From contig CAJFCV020000001.1 of assembly GCA_904066235.2 (NCBI GenBank), positions 7,130,001-7,194,000 on the forward strand: DNA of 64,000 nucleotides, read 5' to 3'. Below the pieces are notes generated by a model. That model was given only the letters and a program-made list of their open reading frames with translations, searched no databases and was not told where the DNA came from. Every line of letters begins with the position of its first letter. Position 1 is the first letter of the stretch. Of the stretch, positions 22,043-32,263 are shown one piece after another. A program made the translations under genes and the position numbers. Source of the stretch: Bursaphelenchus xylophilus. Lineage: Eukaryota > Nematoda > Chromadorea > Rhabditida > Aphelenchoididae.

Positions 22043-24803
22043 TTAAGAATTACCCAAAATGTGGGCAACTTCTGTGAAAAATGTAAAGTTGTTGGTTGGT
22101 TGATTGAAATCTGGTGCTGAACTAGCACTGAACCCAGGATCGAACCCATTTGGATCACAGTAACGGACTGCATTTGCACCTACAAAAGAGGACTCCGTGG
22201 AGGCCGTGGTTTCATAAGTTTTGGCTAATTGGGAAGGATTGGGTAGGAGGTGAGGGTGGGGATGGTAATATTCGTGAACCCCGCTGAGGTCTTGTTGTGA
22301 TGACGGATCCATATATGCTTAAAATAAAACAATTTAAATGGTCAATAAGACAAGAAGAAGTAAACGCAACGAATTGACAAGAAGAAGTAAACGCAACGAA
22401 TTGACAAGAAGAAGTAAACGTACCATGGGGATAATAACAACTTGGAGCGATCTCACTGTAGGCCGCGTCTAATGAAGGTTTTAAAGCTTGCTGCCACAGC
22501 AAGTCATTTTCTTGTACGGGGTTCGGAATCATGGCTGCTAATCCATTGAAATCCTGCTGCGGTCCTCCATCAATCTAAATTTTTTCATATTGTTTTTGAA
22601 AAAAATATTCTGTAGTCCTTTTAACCTTTCCCACTTACAGTAATTGGCAGAAGAGGTTGATGGAAAAAGACGGAGTTCTCCGCCAGATGAGTTGGATTGA
22701 TACTTAACATGGGCAGATGAACTGGCGGAAGTTCTGACTGATGATTTGCTCCATTTATTGTTCCCGGTTTTGAAATCTTGAGTTCTCTCGGCGGTGCGGA
22801 TCTGGAGCATGGGTTGAGCGATGCTATGCAGCTGATTTGTCTCGGCGATTGTAACAAAGTGTCGTCAAAGGTTAGATATGTGGACTTCATGGTTGCTCTT
22901 TTCTCCAATAAGGCGACGCCGTCGACCTCACTGAAATGGCTTACGGTAACTTGGGGAGGAAGAAAGCCGACCTTAATGTTCGATGTGTTCCCCCAATAGA
23001 TTCTGCCTTGTTTGTTTTGAAGAAAGTCCTCAGACTGCTCTGTACATATACTATTCTCCCAGTCACCTGACCCATTAGTCTGTATATCATCAGTCCGGAC
23101 GAAGTGTTTTTCACAACTAAAAATTGATTGAGTTTGCAATTTCAAACCAGATGTAACAACATACCGGCTCGATGTGCATCACTCACATACTGTGCATCTT
23201 CAGGATGCACGTAGTTGTAGAAACTCTGATTGGCAACACCATTATCTCCAATCTCTAGTAAAGAAGACAACTTTGAATCAAGGCAGATAACTGTCAAATC
23301 CAATGAATGTTTTGATTTGAGAATCGGATCTTCGGTAGGCAATTCGGTCTGAATTGGAGGGACAAATGGAGTGCAAACGGCCAGAAAAGCGTTCACTGAA
23401 TGGGCACTGGACGTGCCTGCTGAATGGAGTTCAGTGAATCGACCTCTCAATTCCACTCTCTGAACAAACATTTTTTCTTTAGGAATAACCTACAATGAAG
23501 CCGCAAGTATTGTCCAGCAAACTTCTAAACCGAGCAACCATCACTTTCTCGAGGCTCTCTCCACTTAACGCGATGTCCTTCTTGAGTCCTTCCTTTATGT
23601 CATCACGGTCTTCAGAATGAATCATTTCAAATACTGGCTGATGAAGGATGTCGGATTGTAAGAGTCCAAGGAAGAGTTCAATGTTCTCACTTGCATACAG
23701 AATTTCGCCTTGGATGCTCATTACAATCACAAACCCACCCAATGCCTAAATTCGGTCTCTACTTTGCGGCAGATCTTTACATACCCTGAGAGCAATCTGG
23801 CTGAATGACGGTTCCAGTGGATCGACGAAGATGGATCCAGTTCGGGTCTCAATAATAGATGGGATCGGGCCAAGTTGAATCCGAGGGAATCCATAGGGAT
23901 GGAACGGACAAGTTTGATGTGGAAAATTGGCCGAACATACTGCAAAACCATTTTTAACAGCATCCACCTAGCTTAAAATTTCAGCATTTTTAAAACGCAC
24001 CCTGAAAGTGGGCCTTTATCTGTAGATAACTGACAGCCAATCGCAAGACACTCAGTTTGTCCAGACGCTGAAGTGTGTTCTCATCGAAGGGCAACAATGC
24101 AGCCACCGTCTCCAACTCCCCATTGAGTCGTTCTCGATGTCTCTTGCTTGGATTGGTAGGCCCATCTTGCTTCCCAGCTTCGCGAACCCTAAACGAGCAT
24201 ATTAAATAACCCCTCAATTAGGACAGGAGGATATTATATAATGTCACACTTTGTTTAATGACGCGGATATTTAATTTCCTTCACAGGTGAGAGATATCTG
24301 CATGCGCGAAAACATGGACAAGATGGCTGAGAGGCCATTATCGCGCTGCAATTACCGTAACAGAGGGTGACACGGCTCGAGAGGATTTGAATACAAACAT
24401 GTCTTGGACTAGTTCGTGACCTTGATCGGGCTTGTCCCTAAGTGAATAATAAAAAAGCGGACTCGATCATCTCCAAAAGCAGCCGACTGGTCCATATTGC
24501 GGCAGTTGGCGAATTTATAAGAGGAGGATTTGCAGGCACGAACGCTGTTTCGTGACGTCCAATCATTCGGGGGATCAGCACGAAAGGAGGATAAACCGTG
24601 TTCCCTCAGGACATGTCGCCATTAATAGAACGACTCCGATCTCACGGAATTCCCGCACGCAACTTTCAATTTTTATCCGCCGGAGGGTCTGCGTGCGGAT
24701 GCCATCGCATGATTGAAGGATGGACCACCGGGATAAGCCAACCAATTAGCCCTAAACGGACTCACCTCTTGAAGTTGCGTTGACGCCGCTTGCTTGCATA
24801 CAT
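22043..24803 (-). CDS. ahr-1: Aryl hydrocarbon receptor homologue (bHLH-PAS)
   Basis: AHR is a bHLH-PAS transcription factor that dimerises with ARNT; in nematodes it patterns neurons. Exons run 24766-24803, about 24001-24188, 23785-23967, 23494-23745, 23165-23459, 22972-23116, 22639-22930, 22424-22574 and 22043-22317. Exon 1 encodes [13 protein letters not shown], matching AHR-1. The bHLH reads [17 protein letters not shown] with [24 protein letters not shown] has [20 protein letters not shown], and PAS-B includes SGLMIYRL and [26 protein letters not shown] follows, and the C-terminus [11 protein letters not shown] matches AHR-1. Summed lengths leave one extra base at the exon 2/3 junction, so that splice site is uncertain (see findings). 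The exon 6 donor GTCGGC is weak but restores the frame. Confidence 0.92.
22349..22424 (-). repeat. 27-nt tandem repeat (2.8 units) at an AHR splice donor
   Basis: Two perfect 27-nt units (22349-22375, 22376-22402) and a partial third (22403-22424) fill most of an AHR intron. The partial unit carries the exon 8 donor. Unit length is a multiple of three, so array changes would not shift the frame if they were retained in the mRNA. Confidence 0.85.
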
Positions 24804-25176
24804 TACAGACCATCAGCCGATTACTAATTATAATCTCGGGACCACTGTAGGATTTTCGAAAGTACAACGCCACAGAATCGTGGCTAGACGTACAACAAGA
24901 AGTACGCACGCGATATTTCAATTTTCTTCTGGATTCGAAGCCGACTTCTTGAGGAGAGATTGCGTGACGAACAGAATGTCCTCAACAATTCCGAGTACCG
25001 GATCTGCCAGTTTTAAAGCGAAGGGAATGGGCAGCCAATAATGCTTGCCTTTTAATCGAGCTGCTTTTAAAATGCATTTGGGCGGGATTACGGTAGGATA
25101 TAAGACCGCGGCATGAGGGGGTCAACGTTTATTCCTTTCAATAACAGACAACAGTAACGGAACTAACGACCGTAAT

Positions 25177-25553
25177 TTAGGAATATTCAATGTCACGATG
25201 TTTACATTTAAGACAAGTGTAGAAAACTGTCTGCCCTTCATCGGCCGATCGTGTTTGTTGGGTAGTGTAAGTGGCCACAAGATGACCACACTTAGTGCAG
25301 GTGTGATCTACAGTAGCTAGATGTTCATCCTGATCCTCCCATTGGATTATCTGGCGTTCCAGATTGAATTCAACCCTGTTCACGAGTCGTGTACTCTCTA
25401 AAACGAGTTTATGTTACACTTAAGAACGTTACCCTTTATCGTCCTTTCATTTTTGCAAACGATGCATTGTAAAATGCATGGTGCTGACTGAGGAACTGGT
25501 AAAATGGAACCGCAATGTGAACAGAAATCCGAATCCGGGCTAACCAACGACAT
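25177..25553 (-). CDS. rpoa-12: RNA polymerase I subunit RPA12 (zinc ribbon)
   Basis: RPA12 (POLR1H/ZNRD1) is the TFIIS/Rpb9-like subunit of Pol I needed for RNA cleavage and termination. Two exons (25433-25553, 25177-25397) give 113 aa in phase, the usual size. The N-terminal ribbon is FCSHCGSILP with CIVCKN, and the C-terminal ribbon is CTKCGHLVATYTTQQ followed by RSADEGQTVFYTCLKC. RSADE is the catalytic hairpin motif. The gene starts 121 bp after the INTS8 stop on the same strand, and TATATTTAG sits one base before the ATG, so it looks like the downstream gene of an operon. Confidence 0.93.
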
Positions 25554-25554
25554 T

Positions 25555-25556
25555 CT
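25555..25556 (-). promoter_or_regulatory. Candidate trans-splice acceptor of RPA12
   Basis: The acceptor TATATTTAG ends one base before the RPA12 ATG, inside a 120-bp gap after INTS8. The spacing is typical of nematode operon intercistronic regions. Confidence 0.45.
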
Positions 25557-25673
25557 AAATATAAGTTTACGAATTCAGTGAAGATGTGTGAAATCAAACA
25601 AATTCAAGCCATGACAAAGAAGATACCAACCGGTATTAAACCGAGTAAAACAAGATAAGAATTATATCATAAT

Positions 25674-28600
25674 TTATTGACACGTGTTCTGAACCGTTTT
25701 AATAATAATATCCAAGAAACGTTTTTTTCTTTTCCTGATCTCGTGCAACTTGATCTGTTTCATATTCGCCCTGTTAGCCGACCTTGTTGGTGTTAACCGT
25801 ATCTGAAAACATAAATTAACGTAACAATATCCGATCAATTTCTTACCATTTGTGACAAATAATGCAAGTACCCAAGCTTTTCGAAATGCGCTAAAAATTT
25901 ATAATATATTCTTAACGCCAAAATTTACCTGTCAGACTTTCAAAAAGTTTCGTGTCATAAAGAAACTTGAAGTAGACGGCGCCGGCATCGTGCGTTTTAT
26001 TGACCTCGGATGCAATCTGAGGCAAGAATATGAAATGCCTGGCCAAATCTCGCCTCATTTGTCCGGACAAGCATGCCATAACGAACATCTTCTTCGTATA
26101 AAAACAATGGGTCATTTTGGAGATCATCTGAAAAAACGATCAAGGCACTACACCCTACACCTACCGCATCATTCACCGACTCTCGACGATGTCTAGAAGT
26201 CATCTTGTTTTGGAAAAGAAGGAAAACTTCTGCGTATTGGAGCATCGCTTTGTCATACTCTCGAACGGCTGAAAAAAAAATTCAATCTAAGGACTCTCAA
26301 CTTACCGTAATGGACATCACCCAACTGTCGCCGTAGATACGGGTCTTTTGGAGCAGAGAAGATAGCGTTGTCGAGTAGGCGTTTGATGACCCCCAGCAGA
26401 TACGTACAGTCCACTTGTTCCATGCTGCAACGGTTAACATCAAATACTAAGTAACCTACTTGTATTCTTCAGGAACAGGTCTTCTTTTATTATCTCTGAT
26501 TGTTTTGTCCACAAACGCCCAAGAATTGCGAAGTCTAATATCCGCATAAGGCAGGCGTTGTCGTTCTAATCTTACAACAATCTTGTTGTAGAAGGCCAAA
26601 AGATAGGTTAGTATATGTTTGATCACTTTCTCGTGTCTGAGTTTACAAGTCACATCCCAAAATTCGTTCTTGGACATTGCACTGGCTGGATCTCTCACAT
26701 TGTCATTAAGAAGAACGCTATGCAAAAACTTCCATGCCAAACCGCTCATACTTTCGTTGGCTATAACTGTAGATATTATTCTGACAAAGTTGGCCTGAGG
26801 AGGTGTATTCCGCAAGATATTGGGAACAACCATGATCACATTGGACATATTCATATTGAGAAGGAACGTGCAGTAGATGGAGGCAATCTTTCCGATGCCC
26901 CAATCAATTGTCGGAACCACTTCATGGTTCAAGATAGAGTTTGTTACCATGGTATTTAGTCCTGTTGTAAACAACTTCAGCGAGAGACCGTTCCATGGCC
27001 TACCAAAAAGGGTATCCCAAATAGACATCTGTTCAGTAAACCTAGTGTATTTCTTTACTTACTCTGATCCTGAAGACTTCGAAACAAAGGTTATACAAGA
27101 AATCTTTCAGCCTATGTTGTGCCCGGTCAACGGCGGTTGTAAATATGTTCATCGACGACATCCAGGTGACAATGTCCTGCAGAAACAAATATAAACCATG
27201 ACCGTCCCTACCACATTACTGACGATATACTCTAATTGCATAAATAAAAATATAGAAACATTGTAATTGAAGGGCGTCCTTTCCAAGAGTTCGCAAAGGA
27301 TTGGGGACATCGCGATCTAAAAGTTAAAAAACGACAAGACAAAAACTCACATTTTTTGGGCTTTTAAATTCTTTTTCATAAATCGCAGAAAACTGCTCTG
27401 ATAGACCAAGAAGATCATTGTAATTTATGGAATTGATGAGATCCCAAAGAACCGGTCCACAAGTAACAAACCTGGATAGACTAATTTGGGATGGCATTAT
27501 TGGTTGCGGGAGAGGAGAGGGAACAACAACTTCCTCCTTCCTCAGCCGATCTACCATATCACCAAATGTAATCTTCCTGTTTATCCCTTTCGTTACATTG
27601 AACTCCTTTGAATTCTATTTGATGATTATTCGAATATCCGATTCTTACATTTGCCTGGCTTTTAGCTTTAGCCAGTACCTTTCCTATCGCTTTCAACTCA
27701 TCCGTGTTGACAACAAACGTCTTATGGAAACATTTGTCTGGAATATTGTTCATCGCATTGATACGGGAAAGATCTCGGATCTAAATTCAATGAAATTTTT
27801 AAAATTGCAGAAAACACCAACCTTGTTATAATACACGATCGACGATTTAATATGAACCGCCTTAAAATGGGCAAACAGGAGATCACATTGTATTCTTGTC
27901 CTCACGATATCAAAGCTCAGTGTTTTTGAATCCAAATTAAGATCGATTGGTTTTTTGACATTTAACTAAACGAAGATACATCTAGATTGTAAGGCTCCCC
28001 TCCCTCTTCTCACACGGCCCTGTAAGGCTTACCTTCTCGACCGCAAAAGCCCCAGGCATCGGGATTCTAGTCTCTGAGATCTTCATGTTGCAAATAGTTT
28101 CCATCAATTTAACCACATCAGCCATGGATTTTCGAACATTTCGAGTGAAACTGTTGATTTTGGAAGCCTCGATCAAAGCAGGGTCTGGCTGGTTATTTCT
28201 AAAACGATATGATCTATACCTTTAAACTCACGGATTGCTGACAGTTTGTTTCACAGGGGGTTTCGGAACTCGTGACCTTATATCCACAAGCAAAACAAGT
28301 CGAAGACACATCCAAACAAAGAAGGCATTATTCGAATCCAATGCCCCCATAACTTTTGACAGTGAAGATATAAGATCCTTTTCAATCTTGACACGAAAAA
28401 ATGTCTCGAAAAAACGGCAAAACATATTATACACCTTGGAGACGGTCGACCTAAACGAGATACCAAATCAACAACCAAACTTACACTTCCAACAATCCTT
28501 CCAGATCCCAGCCAAAAGCGGCAAAACACGCCCAAGCACATCTCCACAGATCTTCCCTCTTCTTCTCCGTCCGCTGAATGTCTTCTAAATCAACACTCAT

Positions 28601-28853
28601 AACAGAAGAGCCAACCTACCAGATTCGAATCTCCTTCTTTTGGCATGTTTTATCTCATTGTATGTTGCAAGGGCTTGGTCAATAAATTGGTCACATAATG
28701 TTATAAGTTTTCTTGCATCTAAACCGTGAACTATAAAGAAAAAAAGCTACCTGTGTTTGGATCCTGCAGGTAACGCGACAAACGGGATCTATCTACTAAA
28801 AAATCGTACCAATTCTGCTCAGGTGGAATTTTCAAGAAATTTAACATCAACAT
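25674..28853 (-). CDS. INTS8: Integrator complex subunit 8-like
   Basis: INTS8 is a scaffold subunit of the Integrator, which cleaves snRNA and paused Pol II transcripts and recruits PP2A. I assigned it from three regions. The N-terminus NWYDFLVDRSRLSRYLQDP resembles the human CWFEFLLEESLLEKHL block. The next exons give KREDLWRCAWACFAAFGWDL, like the RILKLLALKVAAHLKWDL block. The C-terminus has LTAHFEKLGYLHYLSQM and ends in IRKRKKRFLDII, like the RRKKKFLQAMAKLYF terminus. The TPR-like stretch LRRQLGDVHYAVREYDKAM lies where human INTS8 has its C-terminal repeats. About twelve exons with short introns span the region; some middle junctions were not all solved. It is divergent from the phosphotransferase gene. 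Similarity is low, as usual for nematode Integrator subunits. Confidence 0.75.
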
Positions 28854-29270
28854 TGCACCGTTTGAGACAAAGCATAAACTTTTATTAGCCGCCACAAAAA
28901 AATTTTCACAATTTTATTTTTTTAGTTTTTATAAAGTAAGACTTGACGCTTGATTTCTGGGTCGAGTCTTGGTTTCCTGCCTTTTAAAAATGAACTGATA
29001 GCCGGCTAGCCCTAGATAATATTAAAAGGTCGAGTGGCGAGACGCTAATTTAGTATTGTTAATTCCGTAGCTTTATTTTAGAGATTTTAAGTTTAGAATA
29101 TTTACTTTACAGCTACTTTGGGGAGGTGGTTTTATGAAGTGGAATATTACTGATAAGAATCGGTTAATCATGCGTGCTGACCTAATTCGTTTTATCATAA
29201 CAAAAATATGGGTTAGAATAAATAGTCGTCTGCATAAAAAATCGTTTCAGATAATTTACAGTGGCTTGTC
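28854..29270. other. Divergent intergenic region INTS8 / EPT1
   Basis: About 420 bp of AT-rich sequence separate the two starts. I see no ORF with coding character, no RNA gene and no inverted repeat. The ATG at 29134 opens a short frame that is not supported by splicing into the downstream gene. Confidence 0.4.
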
Positions 29271-30778
29271 ATGCCTTTTTTTGACCGTAAATACCTGTCA
29301 GAACAACAACTTAAAGGCTTCGACAAATATAAAGTAAGTAATTCCTGAATAGTTATAAAACCCATGACGATTATAATAACTGAGTGTTGTAGTATTCATG
29401 TATCGACAGTTCTCCAATCGCTGTATACATTTCGCATCCGTTTTGGAATTGGTTTGTAAATGTAAGTGAAGAAATCACTAAATACATAGTACTACTAAAT
29501 AAGACTATTGTAGTTCTATCCTGAATGGCTAGCTCCGAATGTTCTTACTTTGGCAGGAGCTCTCCTCGTCATGGGCTGTTACTGGTTGGTGGCCTACTTT
29601 GATTATTATTTCGAGGTTAACTCTTCCCATAAGGCTGAGCAGTTTCCTTCGTGGATCTGGGTTGTTTGTGGAGTATCCACTTTTTTAGCCCATACATTAG
29701 ACGGAACGGACGGGAAACAAGCTCGTCGAACGGGTGCCTCAGGGCCCACTGGAGAACTCTGTAGGTGTCAATCATCATTTCCATTCTTTCAGTTGATCAT
29801 GGACTGGACTCGTGGTCGACTGTCCCGTTTACACTAACCATCTTCTCTTTATTTGGGCAAGGGGAGTACAGTATTACTCCAGTCCGGTTACTATGTGTTC
29901 TCATCTCTGTGCAGCTAGTTTTTATCGTTACTCATTGGGAAAAGTATAACACCGGGGTCATGTTTCTTTCATGGGCTTATGATGCTAGTCAATATGTAAG
30001 TGAAGGCGGGCATGTTTTTGAAGAATTCACTTCAGGGACTGTCATTGTTTTATCTATTCGCATATGTGAAGGGGCCTGACTATTTCAAATATTATGTATT
30101 CCCTGGATATACCTTTGCTCATTGTTTCGAGATTTCTTTTTATGGTAAGTTTGAACGTATCTTTAACCGCATTTGGCAGTATGTTGTGTATTCTCATTCC
30201 TAATGTCCTTCTACAATATGTATCTTGCTTATTTTGTGGACAAAACTGGGAAACAAGTAAGATCGGCTTCCGTAAAATTATGTTTTAGTCGAATGTATTT
30301 GAGGCATTTTTGCCAATGATTTCCCCATCTATTTTGTTTGGCTCGTCACTTTTATGGGCCATTTACTCGCCTCAGGGTCTAATCAATCAGAATCCTAGAC
30401 TTTTCTTCTGGACGATGGGTGTCGTATTCTCTAATATTGCGGTATGTGGATAATCATCCATGAAAAGGATAGTTTTAGGTAAGACTCATTATTGCTCAGA
30501 TGTCTTGCAATCGAGCAGAAATCATGAATCCTTTATTGGGATTCTACATTTTGATTGTTTTTGGAGCCGTTGGTGGATTTTTCGACTCGTTCGAAATGAC
30601 AGTTCTTCAAGTTTCTTCTTGGGTTTTGACCTTAGCCCATATTCATTATGGAGTATGTGTGGTAAGCGCCTCTTTGAATGGCAAATACTCGACCGTTTAG
30701 GTAAAACAACTCTGTGATCACTTCAACATTTATGCTTTCAACCTATCCTATTTACAAAAACCGACAAAACACGAATAA
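29271..30778 (+). CDS. Ethanolamine phosphotransferase (EPT1/SELENOI type, no selenocysteine)
   Basis: This is a CDP-alcohol phosphotransferase of the ER/Golgi membrane, making phosphatidylethanolamine from CDP-ethanolamine and diacylglycerol. Nine exons (29271-29333, 29393-29461, 29514-29760, 29793-29995, 30036-30144, 30180-30256, 30289-30441, 30500-30661, 30701-30778) sum to 1161 nt, giving 386 aa. The N-terminus LSEQQLKGFDKYKYS matches the family. The catalytic DG(x)2AR(x)8G(x)3D(x)3D motif is DGKQARRTGASGPTGELFDH plus GLD. HWEKYNTGVMFLSWAYD and about ten hydrophobic segments follow. The protein ends normally after HFNIYAFNL and a short tail, without the UGA-encoded extension of vertebrate SELENOI. 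An acceptor, ATTTACAG, lies 9 nt before the ATG. Confidence 0.9.
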
Positions 30779-30942
30779 TTTTTGTAAAATATTACGATAA
30801 AATTAAAATTGTAATTGAGTTATTATTTTTTACTTTTTATGCTAATTTTGATCTCGTCATTATTGGCAATTCGTCGCATTAGATTAGTTGTTCTGTGGAC
30901 AAGATTAACTGAAAACTTTGGTTGAAAAAATCCTCTTCAAGC

Positions 30943-31302
30943 ATGAAATCGGTAAGATTTTGGTCTACCTCTTTCCATGGCCTTCTACTACGTCTTGGTA
31001 ACAACTTTGACCATGAAATTTCGATGGCAAGGTTACTCGGTTTTACATTGTTCGAATAGGAGCAATTATAATATATTTAGGCTGAGGATTTCGTTGGTGG
31101 AAGAAGATCTGTCTTCCTTATGGATGGAGCTCAGGCCATGGCCCAGTTTTCTGTCCGCATAGAGTCCCAACCTCATCCCGATGATGCCACGCAGTTCTAT
31201 TCCAGGAAGGATCTTCTCGACATTCTTTCTTCCATGTCTGCTGTTGAACTTGCTCGGAAGATGGAAAATATATCTGAATTGCGTAACGCTGAAGATGATT
31301 AG
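30943..31302 (+). CDS. Small protein of unknown function
   Basis: The better-supported part is the frame from about 31080 to 31302, encoding AEDFVGGRRSVFLMDGAQAM and ending ENISELRNAEDD. It follows an acceptor, ATATATTTAG. A first exon ATG-AAA-TCG at 30943-30951 with donor GTAAGA would join it in phase, giving about 77 aa. The sequence between is also open for 38 codons, so the first exon could be longer. I do not recognise the protein. It lies 164 bp after the phosphotransferase stop on the same strand and may be co-transcribed with it. Confidence 0.4.
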
Positions 31303-32263
31303 CAAAATAAACTATTGAACTTGTGCCATCCTTGCAAGATCTAGACGTGGAATCTCGGGCTTTCCCGGTAAAAGAGCCGGACCGAAGCCAGTTTGAAACT
31401 GTCCGGGCCGAGCCTTATCGGCCCGCGGACCGATGTCTAGTAAAATCTTTTTGTACAGTTATGTGGTATGCGTGTGGCTGCGCAAGGGTAAACAAGCTTC
31501 GGATAATTGCAGGATGCTTATCACAAACAATAGTCAGTGATATCGGGGGATCTACAGAAGGTCATGGATTTGATGTCCTTAAAACTGGTTTTGATTCGAT
31601 ACGGGGATGATACGATGCGCTACGTTTAACGAATTGTGCGAATGATTGGAGGTGCAATTTCTAGGTCATAAACACGCTGTATAATAATTGCTCTGTGGAG
31701 GAACGACATTCTCTTCAAGGCCGAGACAGTTTTTATTTTCTCACCTGTTATATAACGCTGTTCTCACGGCTGCTTTGCAGGTATCCCACAGTTTCAACCT
31801 CAACCCACGCCCCCACCTACTTTTCTTTTGCATGGTGACATTTAAAGGGGAAACGGAGCGACGAGATCCGACAACGGATCGGTTTAAACGAAAAAACGGC
31901 TTCAGAGATGATTTTCTCGGATTTCGGGGGGAACGGCGGCTTAGCAGCTCGAGGTGGAAGCGCTGCCCGCTACCACCTCGAGGGGGTCTTCTCCGACGAC
32001 AAAAATTTTCATAGTAGATGCACAGCCCCATTCTGGAAGTGGAGAGTGAGTGACATTACGTCGTCTCTCTTCAATTCCTTTACTTTTGTGAATTGAGAAG
32101 CTATTCCGCGCAAAGACGCCCCCAATACCGACATTACCCATAGGGACGATCCATCCCTTAGACGGTATTGACCTTGTTCTTGCCACCCTTCCTCTTCCGA
32201 CACATAATTCGTTATTTAACCTGCTCGTTACATATCGTAAGTGGTTAGATTTCAGAACTCGGC
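31303..32263. other. Intergenic region with hairpins
   Basis: No convincing gene is present; the open frames on both strands around 31690-32200 lack splice and family support. A perfect hairpin arm CTCGAGGTGG / CCACCTCGAG lies at 31949-31982. A GC-rich inverted motif around GGGCCGAGCC and GGCCCG lies at 31405-31430. The right end holds an acceptor-like GATTTCAG just before the DOMON gene. Confidence 0.4.

Noticed and set aside
22910..22945. A 14-nt intron (GTAAGCCATTTCAG) in AHR
   Set aside because: It is too short to splice; a 41-nt intron starting at GTCGGC gives the conserved THRTLSEVDG joint instead.
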